Positions 34,935-43,432 of a stretch of DNA of 64,000 bases are shown here, one piece after another; position 1 is the first letter of the stretch; every line of letters begins with the position of its first letter. Source of the stretch: an uncultured beta proteobacterium (GTDB lineage Bacteria > Pseudomonadota > Gammaproteobacteria > Burkholderiales > Burkholderiaceae_C); assembly GCA_903828235.1 (NCBI GenBank), contig CAIKLM010000010.1, forward strand, positions 20,342 to 84,341, written 5' to 3'. Under the pieces are notes generated by a model. It ran no database searches, was not told the origin of the DNA, and worked only from the letters and a program-made list of their open reading frames with translations. The position numbers and the translations under genes are program-made.

Positions 34935-35301
34935 CGGCGTGATGTCCGACAGCGCCTTCGCTCTTGCTGAAACGCCGGAGCGGACCGACGTCTGGCACGC
35001 ATGGGCTGCCAGGACCTGCCGAACACGCTGTCGGCATCTCCACGACCGGCGGGCCTGGCGCGACGGCGTCGAGGGCGACCGTTCGCTTCGCGCTCAGGGA
35101 CAACCCTCCCTTCGGTCTCTGGGTGCGCGTCGGCAGCTGGTCCCGTCATCAGCCTAACGGCTCATTGCCCGCGCCAAACGTGGATGGCGAGGCTTCATCG
35201 ATGCCCACTAACGTCCACAGCGTCATTCCGATTCACCCTGCGCAGCCGACTCGGTTGGCTGCGCGGCAAGCCACCCAACCGAGCACACGCCAGGAGACTC
35301 C
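34935..35301. other. Gap between tpsA and phoX
   Basis: 367 bases without a supported gene. A 72-codon open frame (34939-35157) has no domain, no SD and Arg-rich composition typical of out-of-frame GC-rich DNA. The gap holds the inverted repeat at 35148-35165 and an SD (AGGAG) directly before phoX. No Rho-independent terminator was seen after tpsA. Confidence 0.5.
35148..35165. promoter_or_regulatory. 18-bp inverted repeat ATCAGCC-N4-GGCTCAT upstream of phoX
   Basis: The second copy of the inverted-repeat family, with one mismatch between arms (spacer TAAC), 136 bases before phoX. Its core AGCCTAACGGCTCAT matches the site upstream of tpsA at 14 of 15 positions. Confidence 0.45.
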
Positions 35302-37350
35302 ATGTCGAGCAAGATGCATCCGGACAACGACGTCACCATCAACCCGTCCAACAACGCCTCCATCCGTGACGTGATGGAGCAGTTCAAGGGCCGCCGCAAC
35401 TTCCTCAAGGGCTCTCTGGGCATGGCCACCGTGGCCACGCTGGGCGGCTTCGGGCTCGAAGCCAAGGCGGCGTACCCCACCGCGCCCGCGCCTGGCGGTG
35501 GTGGCATCACCTTCACGGGTATCCCACCCAACCTGGCGGCGACTTTCGTCGATGCCGTGTCGGTGCCGACCGGCTACACCGCCAAGACCCTGGTCGGCTG
35601 GGGGGACGCCATCGGCGTGATGGGCCCCGATGCGCTGATCAGCCACGACCACAGCGACCCGATGCCGATCTCCGCAGCCCGCCAGAACACCACGTTCGGC
35701 CAGCACAACGACGGCATGCACTTCTTCCCGTTCCCGGGTGTCGGAGGCGCGCCGTCGAACGAGCGCGGTCTGCTGGTCGTGAACCATGAGTATGTCGATC
35801 CTGGCCTGCACGCCAACACCAGCAGCTACGGCACGATCACCATCACGAAGGCGCTGGTGGACGCCCAGGTGGCCGCGCATGGCGTGTCCGTTCTTGAACT
35901 GCGCAAGCTCGGCGGCGAGTGGACCGTGGTCAAGCCTTCTCCCTTCGCCCGCCGCATCACTGGCGCCACGCCGATGGTCTTGAGCGGCCCGGCTGCCGGT
36001 GATGCCGCGCTGCAGACGAGCGCCGATCCCACTGGCACGAGGGTGCTGGGCACCTTGAACAACTGCGCCCACGGCATCACGCCCTGGGGTACCTACCTCA
36101 CCTGCGAGGAGAACTGGAACGGCTACTTCGGCGCCAACGGGTCCTTCACGCAGACCGCAGCCGAGCGCCGCTACGGCGTCACTGCCAGCGGCTTCGGCTA
36201 CCGGTGGCACTTGGGGGACTCCCGCTTCGACCTCAACGCGCCGGGCAACCGCAACGAGCCCAACCGCTTCGGCTGGGTGGTCGAGATCGACCCGTTCAAC
36301 CCGCGCGCGATGCCCATCAAGCGCACGGCGCTGGGTCGCATCAAGCACGAGAGCGCCGACTTCGCGGTCGCCCCGGACGGCACGATCTGCTTCTACACCG
36401 GCGACGACGAGCGCAACGACTACATGTACAAGTTCGTGTGTGCCGGCAAGTTCAACAGGACGAACCGCGCGGCCAACCGCAACCTGCTCGACAGTGGCAC
36501 GTTGTACGTGGCGAAGTTCAACGCCGATGGCACCGGTGAGTGGTTGCCGCTGGTCTTCGGCCAAGGCGGCCTGACGCCAGCCAACGGCTTCACCAGCCAG
36601 GCCGACGTGCTGATCCGCACGCGCCAGGCCGCCGACCGGGCTGGGGCCACGATGATGGATCGCCCGGAGTGGGTGGCGGTGCACCCGACCACGCGCGAGG
36701 TCTACCTGACGCTGACCAACAACAACCGGCGCGGGACCAACCCGCCGTCGTCGAACAACCCCGATGGCAGCTCGTCCGCTGGCGGCGCCCGTCCGTCGGT
36801 CGACGCCGCCAACCCGCGGCCCGACAATCGCTACGGCCACATCATCCGCTGGACCGAGACCGGCAACAACCCGGCCGCCACCACCTTTGCCTGGGACATC
36901 TTCGTCGAGTGCGGCGACAAGCTGAACCCGGCGGCCAACCTGAAGGGCAACATCGTCGGCGATGACCTGGGCGCGCCCGACGGCCTGTGGTTCGACCGTG
37001 ATGGCCGCCTGTGGATCCAGACCGACCAGCAGGGCGACGGCCTGGGTGACTGGACCAACATCGGCGGCAACGCGATGTTTGCAGCCGACCCGAGCACGCG
37101 CCGGATCACCCGCTTCCTGACCAGCCCGAGGAACTGCGAGACCACCGGCGTGGTCTCCACCCCGGATGGCAAGACGATGTTCGTCGGCATCCAGCATCCG
37201 GGCGAGGACTGGGCACCGGGTGCGTACACCGCCAAGAGCACCTGGCCCGACAGCGGTGCCAACGGCCCGACCACCCAGGCCACCGTGGCCAAGCCGCGCT
37301 CGGCGCTGGTCGTCGTCACCAAGAACGATGGCGGCGTGATCGGCACCTGA
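35302..37350 (+). CDS. phoX: PhoX-family alkaline phosphatase (Tat-exported)
   Basis: A 682-residue exported protein of the PhoX (DUF839) family. A twin-arginine signal has RR at residues 31-32 (GRRNFLKGSLGMATVATLGG). Family motifs: HNDGMHFFPF, GLLVVNHEYVD, NNCAHGITPWGTYLTCEENWNG, YTGDDERNDYMYKF, RPEWVAVHP and DGLWFDRDGRLWI. PhoX enzymes are calcium/iron phosphomonoesterases folded with cofactor in the cytoplasm and sent out by Tat; they release phosphate from organic esters under phosphorus limitation. The conserved Glu/Asp/Cys positions (CEENWNG) look intact. The downstream PEP-CTERM gene is only 33 bases away, so both may be co-transcribed. Confidence 0.92.
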   Translation: MSSKMHPDNDVTINPSNNASIRDVMEQFKGRRNFLKGSLGMATVATLGGFGLEAKAAYPTAPAPGGGGITFTGIPPNLAATFVDAVSVPTGYTAKTLVGWGDAIGVMGPDALISHDHSDPMPISAARQNTTFGQHNDGMHFFPFPGVGGAPSNERGLLVVNHEYVDPGLHANTSSYGTITITKALVDAQVAAHGVSVLELRKLGGEWTVVKPSPFARRITGATPMVLSGPAAGDAALQTSADPTGTRVLGTLNNCAHGITPWGTYLTCEENWNGYFGANGSFTQTAAERRYGVTASGFGYRWHLGDSRFDLNAPGNRNEPNRFGWVVEIDPFNPRAMPIKRTALGRIKHESADFAVAPDGTICFYTGDDERNDYMYKFVCAGKFNRTNRAANRNLLDSGTLYVAKFNADGTGEWLPLVFGQGGLTPANGFTSQADVLIRTRQAADRAGATMMDRPEWVAVHPTTREVYLTLTNNNRRGTNPPSSNNPDGSSSAGGARPSVDAANPRPDNRYGHIIRWTETGNNPAATTFAWDIFVECGDKLNPAANLKGNIVGDDLGAPDGLWFDRDGRLWIQTDQQGDGLGDWTNIGGNAMFAADPSTRRITRFLTSPRNCETTGVVSTPDGKTMFVGIQHPGEDWAPGAYTAKSTWPDSGANGPTTQATVAKPRSALVVVTKNDGGVIGT

Positions 37351-37383
37351 TCCGCCCAACCCCTACACACCAAGGAACTCACC

Positions 37384-38094
37384 ATGACCTACTTCCACAA
37401 GGTTCGCCACGCCGCCGTGGCCGCAGCTGCCCTGGCCCTGGTCGGCGGCGCACAGGCTGCCGGCTTCGTCGACTCGGGCCCCACCTTCGCCCCGACGACT
37501 GAGCTCATCAGCTTCGACAGCTACGACGGCCTGCTCTACGACGCGACGCTCTACCCCACGGGCCTGGCCCTTGAAAGCGGTGGCATCGTGCGGCTGACCA
37601 CGGTTGACGGCGGCGCGTTGATTGGCGCCTTCGTGCAGGACCTCGAGGGCAATGGCCTTTGGGGCGCGCGGTTTGACGTCACGCCCACGGGCATCGGCAA
37701 CTTCCTGGCGGCGACGCAGACGATCAACTTCGACTTCGGCACCCACGGCCCGCAGGCCCGGGTGGGCGCGTTCTTCAACCTGTCGCAACCGCTCAGTGGC
37801 CCGAAGGGTAACCAGATCACGCTGACCGCGCTGGACGGCATGGGCGCGGAGTTGGAGTCGTTCAGCTTCGGCGTCGACACCGACGCCGCCAGCTACAACG
37901 AAGGTGTGTTCGCCGGGTTCGATCGCACCTCGGCCGACATCGCCAGCTTCCGTGTCAGCTTCACCGCTGGCGGCTCAGTGGTGATGGACGAGCTGCACCT
38001 GACCGCGGTGCCGGTGCCCGAGGCCAGCACCTGGGCCATGATGGTCGCCGGTCTCGCCGCGATGGGCGCACTGGCTCGACGTCGCCGAGCTTGA
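37384..38094 (+). CDS. PEP-CTERM exported protein
   Basis: A 236-residue protein: signal peptide (VAAAALALVGGAQA), a body with mixed beta strands (LISFDSYDGLLYDATLYPTG; VRLTTVDGGALIGAFVQDLE), and a C-terminal sorting signal from about residue 211: VPEASTWAMMVAGLAAMGAL plus ARRRRA. The third signal residue E is present but the fourth is A rather than P, a common variant. SD AAGGAA precedes ATG. It follows phoX closely, so it may be an anchored partner of the phosphatase region; the function is unknown. Confidence 0.87.
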   Translation: MTYFHKVRHAAVAAAALALVGGAQAAGFVDSGPTFAPTTELISFDSYDGLLYDATLYPTGLALESGGIVRLTTVDGGALIGAFVQDLEGNGLWGARFDVTPTGIGNFLAATQTINFDFGTHGPQARVGAFFNLSQPLSGPKGNQITLTALDGMGAELESFSFGVDTDAASYNEGVFAGFDRTSADIASFRVSFTAGGSVVMDELHLTAVPVPEASTWAMMVAGLAAMGALARRRRA

Positions 38095-38125
38095 TGCTGG
38101 CAGGACTTCGCCAGGGAGGCGGCCG

Positions 38126-38908
38126 ATGACTTCGCGCCGCCACACCCTGCCCGCGCTGGCGGCCGCTCCTTTGGCGGCGGTCTTGCCAGCGCACGCGGCG
38201 ACGGTGGCCGACTTCGCGGCCGTGGCCGATGCGACGATCTTCGCCAACCAGAACGGCGACTCCACATACGACGCCGTAGCCGACGGCCAGGGCGGCAGCC
38301 TCTGGACATCGGTGCTGGCGGCGGGGGTGGTGCGGCGCGCACTGCTGCGCTTCGACCTCTCGGGCATTCCTGCCGGGGCGGTGGTGCTGGAAGCCAGCAT
38401 CGAAGCCTTCATGATCCGCCTGCGCGAACCTCAGGCGCTGACTCTCCACCGCGTGACGGCAGCATGGGGAGAGGGTGCCGCCAACGGCGGAGACGCCGGA
38501 GTCGGAGCCGCAGCCGGGCCCGGTGACTGCACCTGGTCACACCGCATCTGGCCCCACCAGCCCTGGGGCAGGCGAGGCGGTGATTACCTGCTGTCCGCCA
38601 GTGCGTCGACCCCCGTCAGCGGCTGGCCGGCACCCGTGGTGTGGGCCAGCACGCCGGCACTGGTCGACGACGTGCAGGGCTGGGTCGACACGCCGGCCTC
38701 CAACCACGGCTGGCTGATGATCGGCATCGAGTCGGGCTCGCAGAACGCCAGCCGCCTGGCCAGCCGCCACAGCACGTCGCCGAGCGCGCGCCCCCGGCTG
38801 CGCGTGCGCTGGATCGAGCCTGCTCCAGGTGAAGACGTGCCACTGCCGGCGTGGGCCCTCGCGTTGTTCGCCGGCGCTGCGGCACTGGCGTTGCGCCACC
38901 GGCGGTGA
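38126..38908 (+). CDS. Exported DNRLRE-like protein with VPLPA-type sorting tail
   Basis: A 260-residue exported protein. The signal peptide is Ala-rich (LPALAAAPLAAVLPAHA). The body has the DNRLRE-like opening ADATIFANQNGDSTYD, then RRALLRFDLSGIPAGAVVLE and WLMIGIESGSQNASRLA, like disaggregatase-related beta domains. The tail from residue 237 is VPLPAWALALFAG, a hydrophobic stretch, then RHRR. It differs from the VPEP signals in this window and resembles VPLPA/IPTL-type sorting signals. The gene directly precedes and overlaps (GTGA) an exosortase-like gene, so it is probably that enzyme's dedicated substrate. Family assignment of the body is tentative. Confidence 0.72.
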   Translation: MTSRRHTLPALAAAPLAAVLPAHAATVADFAAVADATIFANQNGDSTYDAVADGQGGSLWTSVLAAGVVRRALLRFDLSGIPAGAVVLEASIEAFMIRLREPQALTLHRVTAAWGEGAANGGDAGVGAAAGPGDCTWSHRIWPHQPWGRRGGDYLLSASASTPVSGWPAPVVWASTPALVDDVQGWVDTPASNHGWLMIGIESGSQNASRLASRHSTSPSARPRLRVRWIEPAPGEDVPLPAWALALFAGAAALALRHRR

Positions 38909-39405
38909 GTGCGCGGCAACGGTCGGCCTTCGGCATCGCGCCGCTGGCGTTGGGGCTGGCCTGGTTTGCCGGGCTCTATGGGCTGTACGCTCAGTGGCCG
39001 GCGCTGTCACGGTGGTTCATCGAGGACCTCACCGTTCGGCCGGCGGCCTGGGTATTGCAGTGGCTTGCGCCGGCGTTGCACGCGCAGGCCGTGGGCAGCC
39101 GTCTGGTCGTCGATGGCGGGGGACTGAACGTCCTTCAAGGCTGCGAGGGCGCCGACCTGGCGCTGCTGTCGGCCAGTGCTGCACTGGCTGCGCCGATGCC
39201 GTGGCGATGGCGGCTGCTCGGCCTGCTGCTGATGCTCGGCGCAGCCTTCGGGCTCAACCAGTTGCGTCTGCTGATCCTTCTGAAGGCACACCTGCACCAC
39301 CCGCGGTGGTTCGACCTGTTGCACACGCTGTGGCTGCCGCTGGGCATGGTGTTGTTGCTGGCCGCACTGCTGTTTACATGGACGGCGCGCTTCGCCCGGC
39401 GCTGA
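38905..39405 (+). CDS. Exosortase-like membrane transpeptidase (XrtH-like)
   Basis: A 166-residue polytopic membrane protein with five to six helices. The three catalytic residues of the archaeosortase/exosortase superfamily can be placed at C80 (VLQGCEGADL), R121 (LNQLRLLILL) and H140 (FDLLHTLWLPLG). Exosortases are usually about 280 residues, but XrtH-type enzymes are about this short. Expected reaction: cleavage of a C-terminal sorting signal at the membrane and transfer of the protein to an acceptor. Start GTG 38905 overlaps the substrate gene's stop. It likely handles the VPLPA-like tail just upstream; the PEP-CTERM proteins probably use another enzyme outside the window. Confidence 0.72.
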   Translation: MSARQRSAFGIAPLALGLAWFAGLYGLYAQWPALSRWFIEDLTVRPAAWVLQWLAPALHAQAVGSRLVVDGGGLNVLQGCEGADLALLSASAALAAPMPWRWRLLGLLLMLGAAFGLNQLRLLILLKAHLHHPRWFDLLHTLWLPLGMVLLLAALLFTWTARFARR

Positions 39406-39983
39406 GCGGCGCGCTGCGCCTGCTGCTTGCGCTGGCGCTGCTCGTGCTGCCCGGCACGCCTGCCGGGCCTGCACTCATGGAGCCGCTGCTGCCCGCCATG
39501 CGGAACTGGCTGACATGGGTCGAACCGGCCTTCGCCATCCGCTCGCTGGTCATCGACCGGTCTGAGGGACGCAGCCGGCTGCGTCTCGAAGTGGGGCTGG
39601 TGCACCCGGTGCGGGTGGCCGGCAAATTGGTGATGCCACACCCGCGGGGCCGCGCGCGCGCTGAGGTACCGCTGGCGCAGGCCTGGCAGGCGCCGCTGGT
39701 GATGGCGCTGCTCTTGCTTGCCTGGCCAGCCAGGGGTTGGCAAGAGCTTGCGTGGCGCGCCGCCGTCGCGGTGCCGGCCGGCGCGGCGCTCCTGGCCATG
39801 GACACGCCGCTGGTGCTGTTGGCCGAAGTCTGGCAGCTGCTGAGACTCGCGCACGGTGACCAGACATTCAGCCCGCTGGTGGCTTGGGGCGAGCTGTTGC
39901 GGGCGGGCGGCCGGGTCGGCGCAGGCCTGCTGGCCGCGGCGGCCATCGTCATGCTGGTTCGGCGCCTGCGCGAGCGACCATAG
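39378..39983 (+). CDS. Exosortase-associated membrane protein
   Basis: A 201-residue membrane protein that overlaps the exosortase gene by 28 bases. It has an N-terminal helix (GALRLLLALALLVLPGTPAG), a periplasmic beta segment (LVIDRSEGRSRLRLEVGLVHPVRVAG), and three more helices (APLVMALLLLAWPA; AGAALLAMDTPLVLLAEVW; VGAGLLAAAAIVMLV). It looks like the small partner proteins encoded directly after short exosortases. The function is unknown; an accessory role in recognising or stabilising the sortase complex is inferred from position only. Confidence 0.6.
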   Translation: MDGALRPALSGALRLLLALALLVLPGTPAGPALMEPLLPAMRNWLTWVEPAFAIRSLVIDRSEGRSRLRLEVGLVHPVRVAGKLVMPHPRGRARAEVPLAQAWQAPLVMALLLLAWPARGWQELAWRAAVAVPAGAALLAMDTPLVLLAEVWQLLRLAHGDQTFSPLVAWGELLRAGGRVGAGLLAAAAIVMLVRRLRERP

Positions 39984-40124
39984 TGAACACGCTGCGGCAG
40001 CGGGACTGAAGGAGACCACGAGCGCTCTCAGCCCAGACGCAGTACCAGGGCGGCCGACTTGCCGACTCATCGTGGTGGCTGTCCGACAAGGAACTGGCGC
40101 GGCATGTCAATTCGATAAATTCAT

Positions 40125-40142
40125 ATGGGCCGTTTGGCTCAT
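40125..40142. promoter_or_regulatory. 18-bp inverted repeat ATGGGCC-N4-GGCTCAT
   Basis: The third copy of the inverted repeat family, one mismatch between arms (spacer GTTT), 99 bases before the small gene at 40242. An AT-rich stretch just upstream (ATTCGATAAATTCATATG, 40110-40127) stands out from the GC-rich surroundings and could hold a promoter. Confidence 0.4.
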
Positions 40143-40241
40143 ACCTTGAAGATGGCGCACAACACCAAGGCCCGAGGGTCACCCAGATGTCGTTCAGCGG
40201 CCTGTAGATTCCAGGGGAGTCCGCGTTCCAACCGCAACCAC

Positions 40242-40499
40242 ATGTCGCCGACTCCACCCCTGAACCAGAGGGCCTTGTCCCGCCTCGCGAGGCGACTGCT
40301 GCTGGACAGCCCCGTCGGCGCCGACGTCGCGCTGCCACGGGCCGGCTTCACCCTCGAGAATGCGCACGTCTACGACGCCGTGGCCCGCGAGCTGATCCAC
40401 CAGGCCGAAGGCGGCCGACTGCAGGTCGTGCGCAGCGAGACTGAACCCGGTCGCGAAGACGGGCTGATCCTCAAGTTCGTGTTCCGGCGTCTGGCCTGA
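40242..40499 (+). CDS. Small protein of unknown function
   Basis: An 85-residue soluble protein from ATG 40242 (LNQRALSRLARRLLLDSPVG; FTLENAHVYDAVARELIHQA; DGLILKFVFRRLA). An upstream in-frame start at 40125 would add a Cys/Arg-rich stretch that overlaps the inverted repeat, so 40242 is preferred although its SD is poor. No domain recognised. Its reading frame is supported by a protein-like composition and by the AT-rich region upstream. Confidence 0.45.
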   Translation: MSPTPPLNQRALSRLARRLLLDSPVGADVALPRAGFTLENAHVYDAVARELIHQAEGGRLQVVRSETEPGREDGLILKFVFRRLA

Positions 40500-40532
40500 T
40501 TGCGCGTTGGCCCGCGCCGCGGCCATGCGCGG

Positions 40533-42236
40533 TCAGCCCGTGTAACGGGCCGTGTGCCCCACGGTGGCCACGAAGCCGCGGTTGGTGATGGTGTCGATGA
40601 ACACCCACTCGCCCACCGCCTCGGCGGCCGTGAAGCGCATCCTCAGGTAGCCGCGGCGCGAGGGGTCGATCCAACGGAGGTCGTCGACCACGCTCTCGAA
40701 GATGCCCCTGACCTGCGCGGGCGGCAGAGGCAGGTACGACTCCAGACCCGGTGAGCTGACGCTGCTCGTGGCGAACTCCTCGCCCACCTTGACACCGGCC
40801 AACGCGGGCCCGGCCAGGCCCTTGAGCGTGAGATCGCTGTGCCAGGCGTTGTGCGTGTCGCCAGCGAGCACCACGAGCTTGCGGCCCAACTGCAGGGCGG
40901 TGGCCAGCACGGTCTCGCGGGCGGCGAGGTAGCCGTCCCAGGCATCGAGGTTGTAGCCCAGCAGCGGGTTGATGGCTGGGTTCATCAAGGCTGCCTGCTG
41001 GGACGTCCGAAGCGCCGGGGGCGTGGCCTTGGCGGTCAGGTAGGCCGTGATGGCCGCCGTGCCTGCCGCGACGGCGGCCGGCGAGGTGTCGGTGCTGTTC
41101 AGCGCCGCCAGCACCGACACCGGGAACTCCATGCGCCCCATCAGCACCTGTTGCCCCAGCACCTGCCAGGTGGCCGTGCTGGAAGCCAGCTGCCCTTGCA
41201 GCCAGGCCTGCTGCTCGGCGCCCAGCAACTGCCGGGCGGGCGACGCGTAGGCCGCGGTGGCCGCCGCTTGCGCGGCCGGGCCCTCGAGGCCGGCAAGGGC
41301 GCCGATGCCGATCTGATGCTCGCGGCCGATCAGCCGCGTGTCCAGCATGTGCAGGTGCACCAGGTTGCCGAAGTTGAAGCTGCGGTAGATGCGCGAGCGC
41401 TCGGCGCCGGTGCGGATGGGCATCCACTCGTGGTAGGCCTGCAGGGCGGCATCGCGCCGCGCGGCCCAGCTGCCTTCGGTCGCGGGGTCGTGATTCTCGG
41501 CACCGCCGCTGAAGGCGTCGTTGGCGATCTCGTGGTCGTCCCAGACGGCGATCAGCGGCATCCGCGCATGCAGCGTCTTGGAGTCCGCGTCGCTCTTGTA
41601 CTGCGCGTGCCGGCGGCGGTAGTCGTCCAGCGAAAGCACCTCGGTCGCCGGCTCCGAGGTACGGCCCAGGGCCGCCGCGCCGGCGGAGGCGTAGCCGCCG
41701 GCCGCGTACTCGTAGATGTAGTCACCCAGGTGGATGGCGAACTCCGCATCGCTGCGGGCCACGTCCGCATAGACGTTGAAGAAGCCGGCCGGGTAGTTGG
41801 AGCAGCTCATCACGGCCAGACGCAACTCGGAGGCCGTCTCGGGCAGGGTGCGGGTCTGGCCCACGGGCGAGTGCGCACCCGCCGCACTGAAGCGGAAGTA
41901 GTAGGCGCGGCCCGCCGCGAGGCCGCCGGCATCGACCTTGACGGTATGCCCGGCGTCGCGCCGGGCGGTCACCTGACCCGACGACACCACGCGGGTGAAC
42001 GCGGCGTCTTCCGCGACCTCCCAGCGAAGCGTGACGTTGCCGTCGCGGCCCGGATAGCGCGCGTGCGTCCACAGGATCACGCGGTCGGCAAGCGGGTCGC
42101 CGCTGGCCACGCCGTACAGGAATTCGGGTTGGTCGTCGTCGCCACCGCAAGCGGTGAGCGCCGCTCCACCGCCCAGGGCGGCGGTCACGGCGGCAAGTCG
42201 GAGGATGAAGTCGCGTCGGCTGGAAACAGGGGTCAC
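40533..42236 (-). CDS. phoD: PhoD-family alkaline phosphatase/phosphodiesterase (Tat lipoprotein)
   Basis: A 567-residue exported enzyme. A twin-Arg signal (SSRRDFILRL, RR at 7-8) leads into a lipobox with C30 (LTAC), so it is probably a Tat-exported lipoprotein. An N-terminal fibronectin-like PhoD_N domain (about 40-130; GVASGDPLADRVILWTHARY) precedes the metallophosphatase domain: MSCSNYPAGFFNVY, HLGDYIYEY, AVWDDHEIANDAF, VLAGDTHNAWHSDL. PhoD enzymes use Ca and Fe to release phosphate from mono- and diesters outside the cytoplasm. GTG 42236 has the SD AAGGA at ideal distance and overlaps the upstream gene's stop (GTGA), indicating coupling to it. Confidence 0.92.
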   Translation of the reverse strand: MTPVSSRRDFILRLAAVTAALGGGAALTACGGDDDQPEFLYGVASGDPLADRVILWTHARYPGRDGNVTLRWEVAEDAAFTRVVSSGQVTARRDAGHTVKVDAGGLAAGRAYYFRFSAAGAHSPVGQTRTLPETASELRLAVMSCSNYPAGFFNVYADVARSDAEFAIHLGDYIYEYAAGGYASAGAAALGRTSEPATEVLSLDDYRRRHAQYKSDADSKTLHARMPLIAVWDDHEIANDAFSGGAENHDPATEGSWAARRDAALQAYHEWMPIRTGAERSRIYRSFNFGNLVHLHMLDTRLIGREHQIGIGALAGLEGPAAQAAATAAYASPARQLLGAEQQAWLQGQLASSTATWQVLGQQVLMGRMEFPVSVLAALNSTDTSPAAVAAGTAAITAYLTAKATPPALRTSQQAALMNPAINPLLGYNLDAWDGYLAARETVLATALQLGRKLVVLAGDTHNAWHSDLTLKGLAGPALAGVKVGEEFATSSVSSPGLESYLPLPPAQVRGIFESVVDDLRWIDPSRRGYLRMRFTAAEAVGEWVFIDTITNRGFVATVGHTARYTG

Positions 42237-42913
42237 AGCTGTCCTTGGATCGAAGGGAGGGCCGTGGATCGCTCGCGCAGGGCCAAGACGGCCGCGCTTC
42301 GCCCGATCCCCGGACGAACACCACGAACCCACCCGGCGGACCGCATGGGCGCGGAGGTGTGCAGCAGCCACATCAGGCGCCGCAAGGAGTCAAGTGCGCC
42401 ATCCACCGAGGGCGGGGACAGGGCCGGGTCACGGGCATCGACGCCCCACAGGCACAGCCGGATCGCCTGGGGGGCAAAGGGCTCCTGGAGGAATGTCCGG
42501 GCCTCGCCCAAGGACTGAAGCCCGCCTTCGCGCTCCAGCGACGCCAAGGCCTCCGGGGGCATGCGCTTGCGGAAAGCGGGCTTGGTGCTCGCCAGGCAGC
42601 GCAGCGCCTGGCCCTGCAGGCCAATCGGGCGGGCGACGCCCGGCCCGAACAAGGGGGCCAGCGCGGCCGCCGCACGCGCGTGCACGTCTGCACCGTCGGC
42701 GCCGCCTGCGGGCTGGGGCTGTCCTGCGTCGGCATCCGACAGCACGCCGCCCAAATCGTGCAGCCAGGCCGCCAGCTGCAGCGACGGCGAGGCTCCGGCA
42801 TTGCGTGCCAGCCGCGCGCACTGCCAGGCGTGCTGCAGTCGGCGGCGGTGCGCGGCCACGGCCGCCAGCCCGCCGCCACGTGCATAGAGATCCAGGATTG
42901 CCGCTCTGTCCAT
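42233..42913 (-). CDS. HD-domain protein, PhnZ-like
   Basis: A 226-residue protein with an HD domain: H28 (HAWQCARLA), H52-D53 (LAAWLHDLGGVLSD), then HARAAAALAPLFGP and a helix LQGQALRCLASTKPAFRKRM with ALASLEREGGLQS. This layout matches the PhnZ-type HD oxygenase/phosphohydrolase proteins better than HD-GYP or nucleotide phosphohydrolases. PhnZ enzymes cleave a phosphonate C-P bond using two iron atoms; here the exact substrate is not known. It starts the phoD operon (phoD start overlaps its stop), so phosphorus or phosphonate use is a fair inference. The C-terminal ~45 residues are an extra Arg-rich tail. Confidence 0.6.
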   Translation of the reverse strand: MDRAAILDLYARGGGLAAVAAHRRRLQHAWQCARLARNAGASPSLQLAAWLHDLGGVLSDADAGQPQPAGGADGADVHARAAAALAPLFGPGVARPIGLQGQALRCLASTKPAFRKRMPPEALASLEREGGLQSLGEARTFLQEPFAPQAIRLCLWGVDARDPALSPPSVDGALDSLRRLMWLLHTSAPMRSAGWVRGVRPGIGRSAAVLALRERSTALPSIQGQL

Positions 42914-43012
42914 GGGGCCATGGTGCGGCCCTGGATTGACGAGCGGATGAAGCGCAACCGGGCCGGCGAGCCGTACGGCCCACGGGCGGCCCAGCTGTGC
43001 GGAAGCGCGACC

Positions 43013-43414
43013 TCAGGCCGGCTTCTTGGGCCGCCCGGTCTTCAGCGGCGTCAGCGACTCCAGCGCCGCCTGCAGGGCCTTGTCGTTCAGCCTGTTCAGG
43101 GCATGCAGGCCGGCGCGCAGCAACTCGCTCTTTTTGGTCGGTCGCTTGAACTCAAGCGCGCGCGCCTTGAGCAGCGCGACGAGCTCGAAGTCCGCCTGCG
43201 GCATGGTGAAGCTGTCGCGGACAAGCTTGGTTCCCGTGACCGCGGGCTTCCCGGGCGGTGCGGCAGGCTCTGCCGACGGCGCAGCGGCAGCCTCGGCCAC
43301 CACGGGCCCGGCGCGCTTGCGGGCCCTTGCCGGGGCGGGCTGCGCCGCCCCTGGGGCGGCCGGGCGGCGGGACTTCGAGCCGGTGCGCTCGGCAGAGGTC
43401 TTTCGGGTGGCCAT
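43013..43414 (-). CDS. Small basic protein, possible DNA-binding regulator
   Basis: A 133-residue protein: a long Ala/Pro/Arg/Lys-rich, probably disordered N-terminus (1-65), then a compact C-terminal part (VRDSFTMPQADFELVALLKA; KRPTKKSELLRAGLHALNRL; KTGRPKKPA). The SFTMPQADFELV...KKSELLRAGL order, strand then helix-turn-helix, resembles ribbon-helix-helix regulators; the long basic N-terminus resembles nucleoid-associated proteins. SD AAGGAG is 8 bases before ATG 43414. The start lies 18 bases from a perfect 36-bp inverted repeat, which suggests autoregulation. The regulator role is inferred. Confidence 0.62.
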   Translation of the reverse strand: MATRKTSAERTGSKSRRPAAPGAAQPAPARARKRAGPVVAEAAAAPSAEPAAPPGKPAVTGTKLVRDSFTMPQADFELVALLKARALEFKRPTKKSELLRAGLHALNRLNDKALQAALESLTPLKTGRPKKPA

Positions 43415-43432
43415 GAGCAAAGCTCCTTCGTG

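Noticed and set aside
34939..35157. A small open frame after tpsA as a CdiI-like immunity gene
   Set aside because: No SD, no similarity pattern, and tpsA has no toxin tail to need immunity.
38905..39405. Exosortase gene as the enzyme for the VPEP-type PEP-CTERM proteins
   Set aside because: It is too short and its neighbours fit a dedicated VPLPA-type substrate; the VPEP enzymes are normally ~280 residues or longer.
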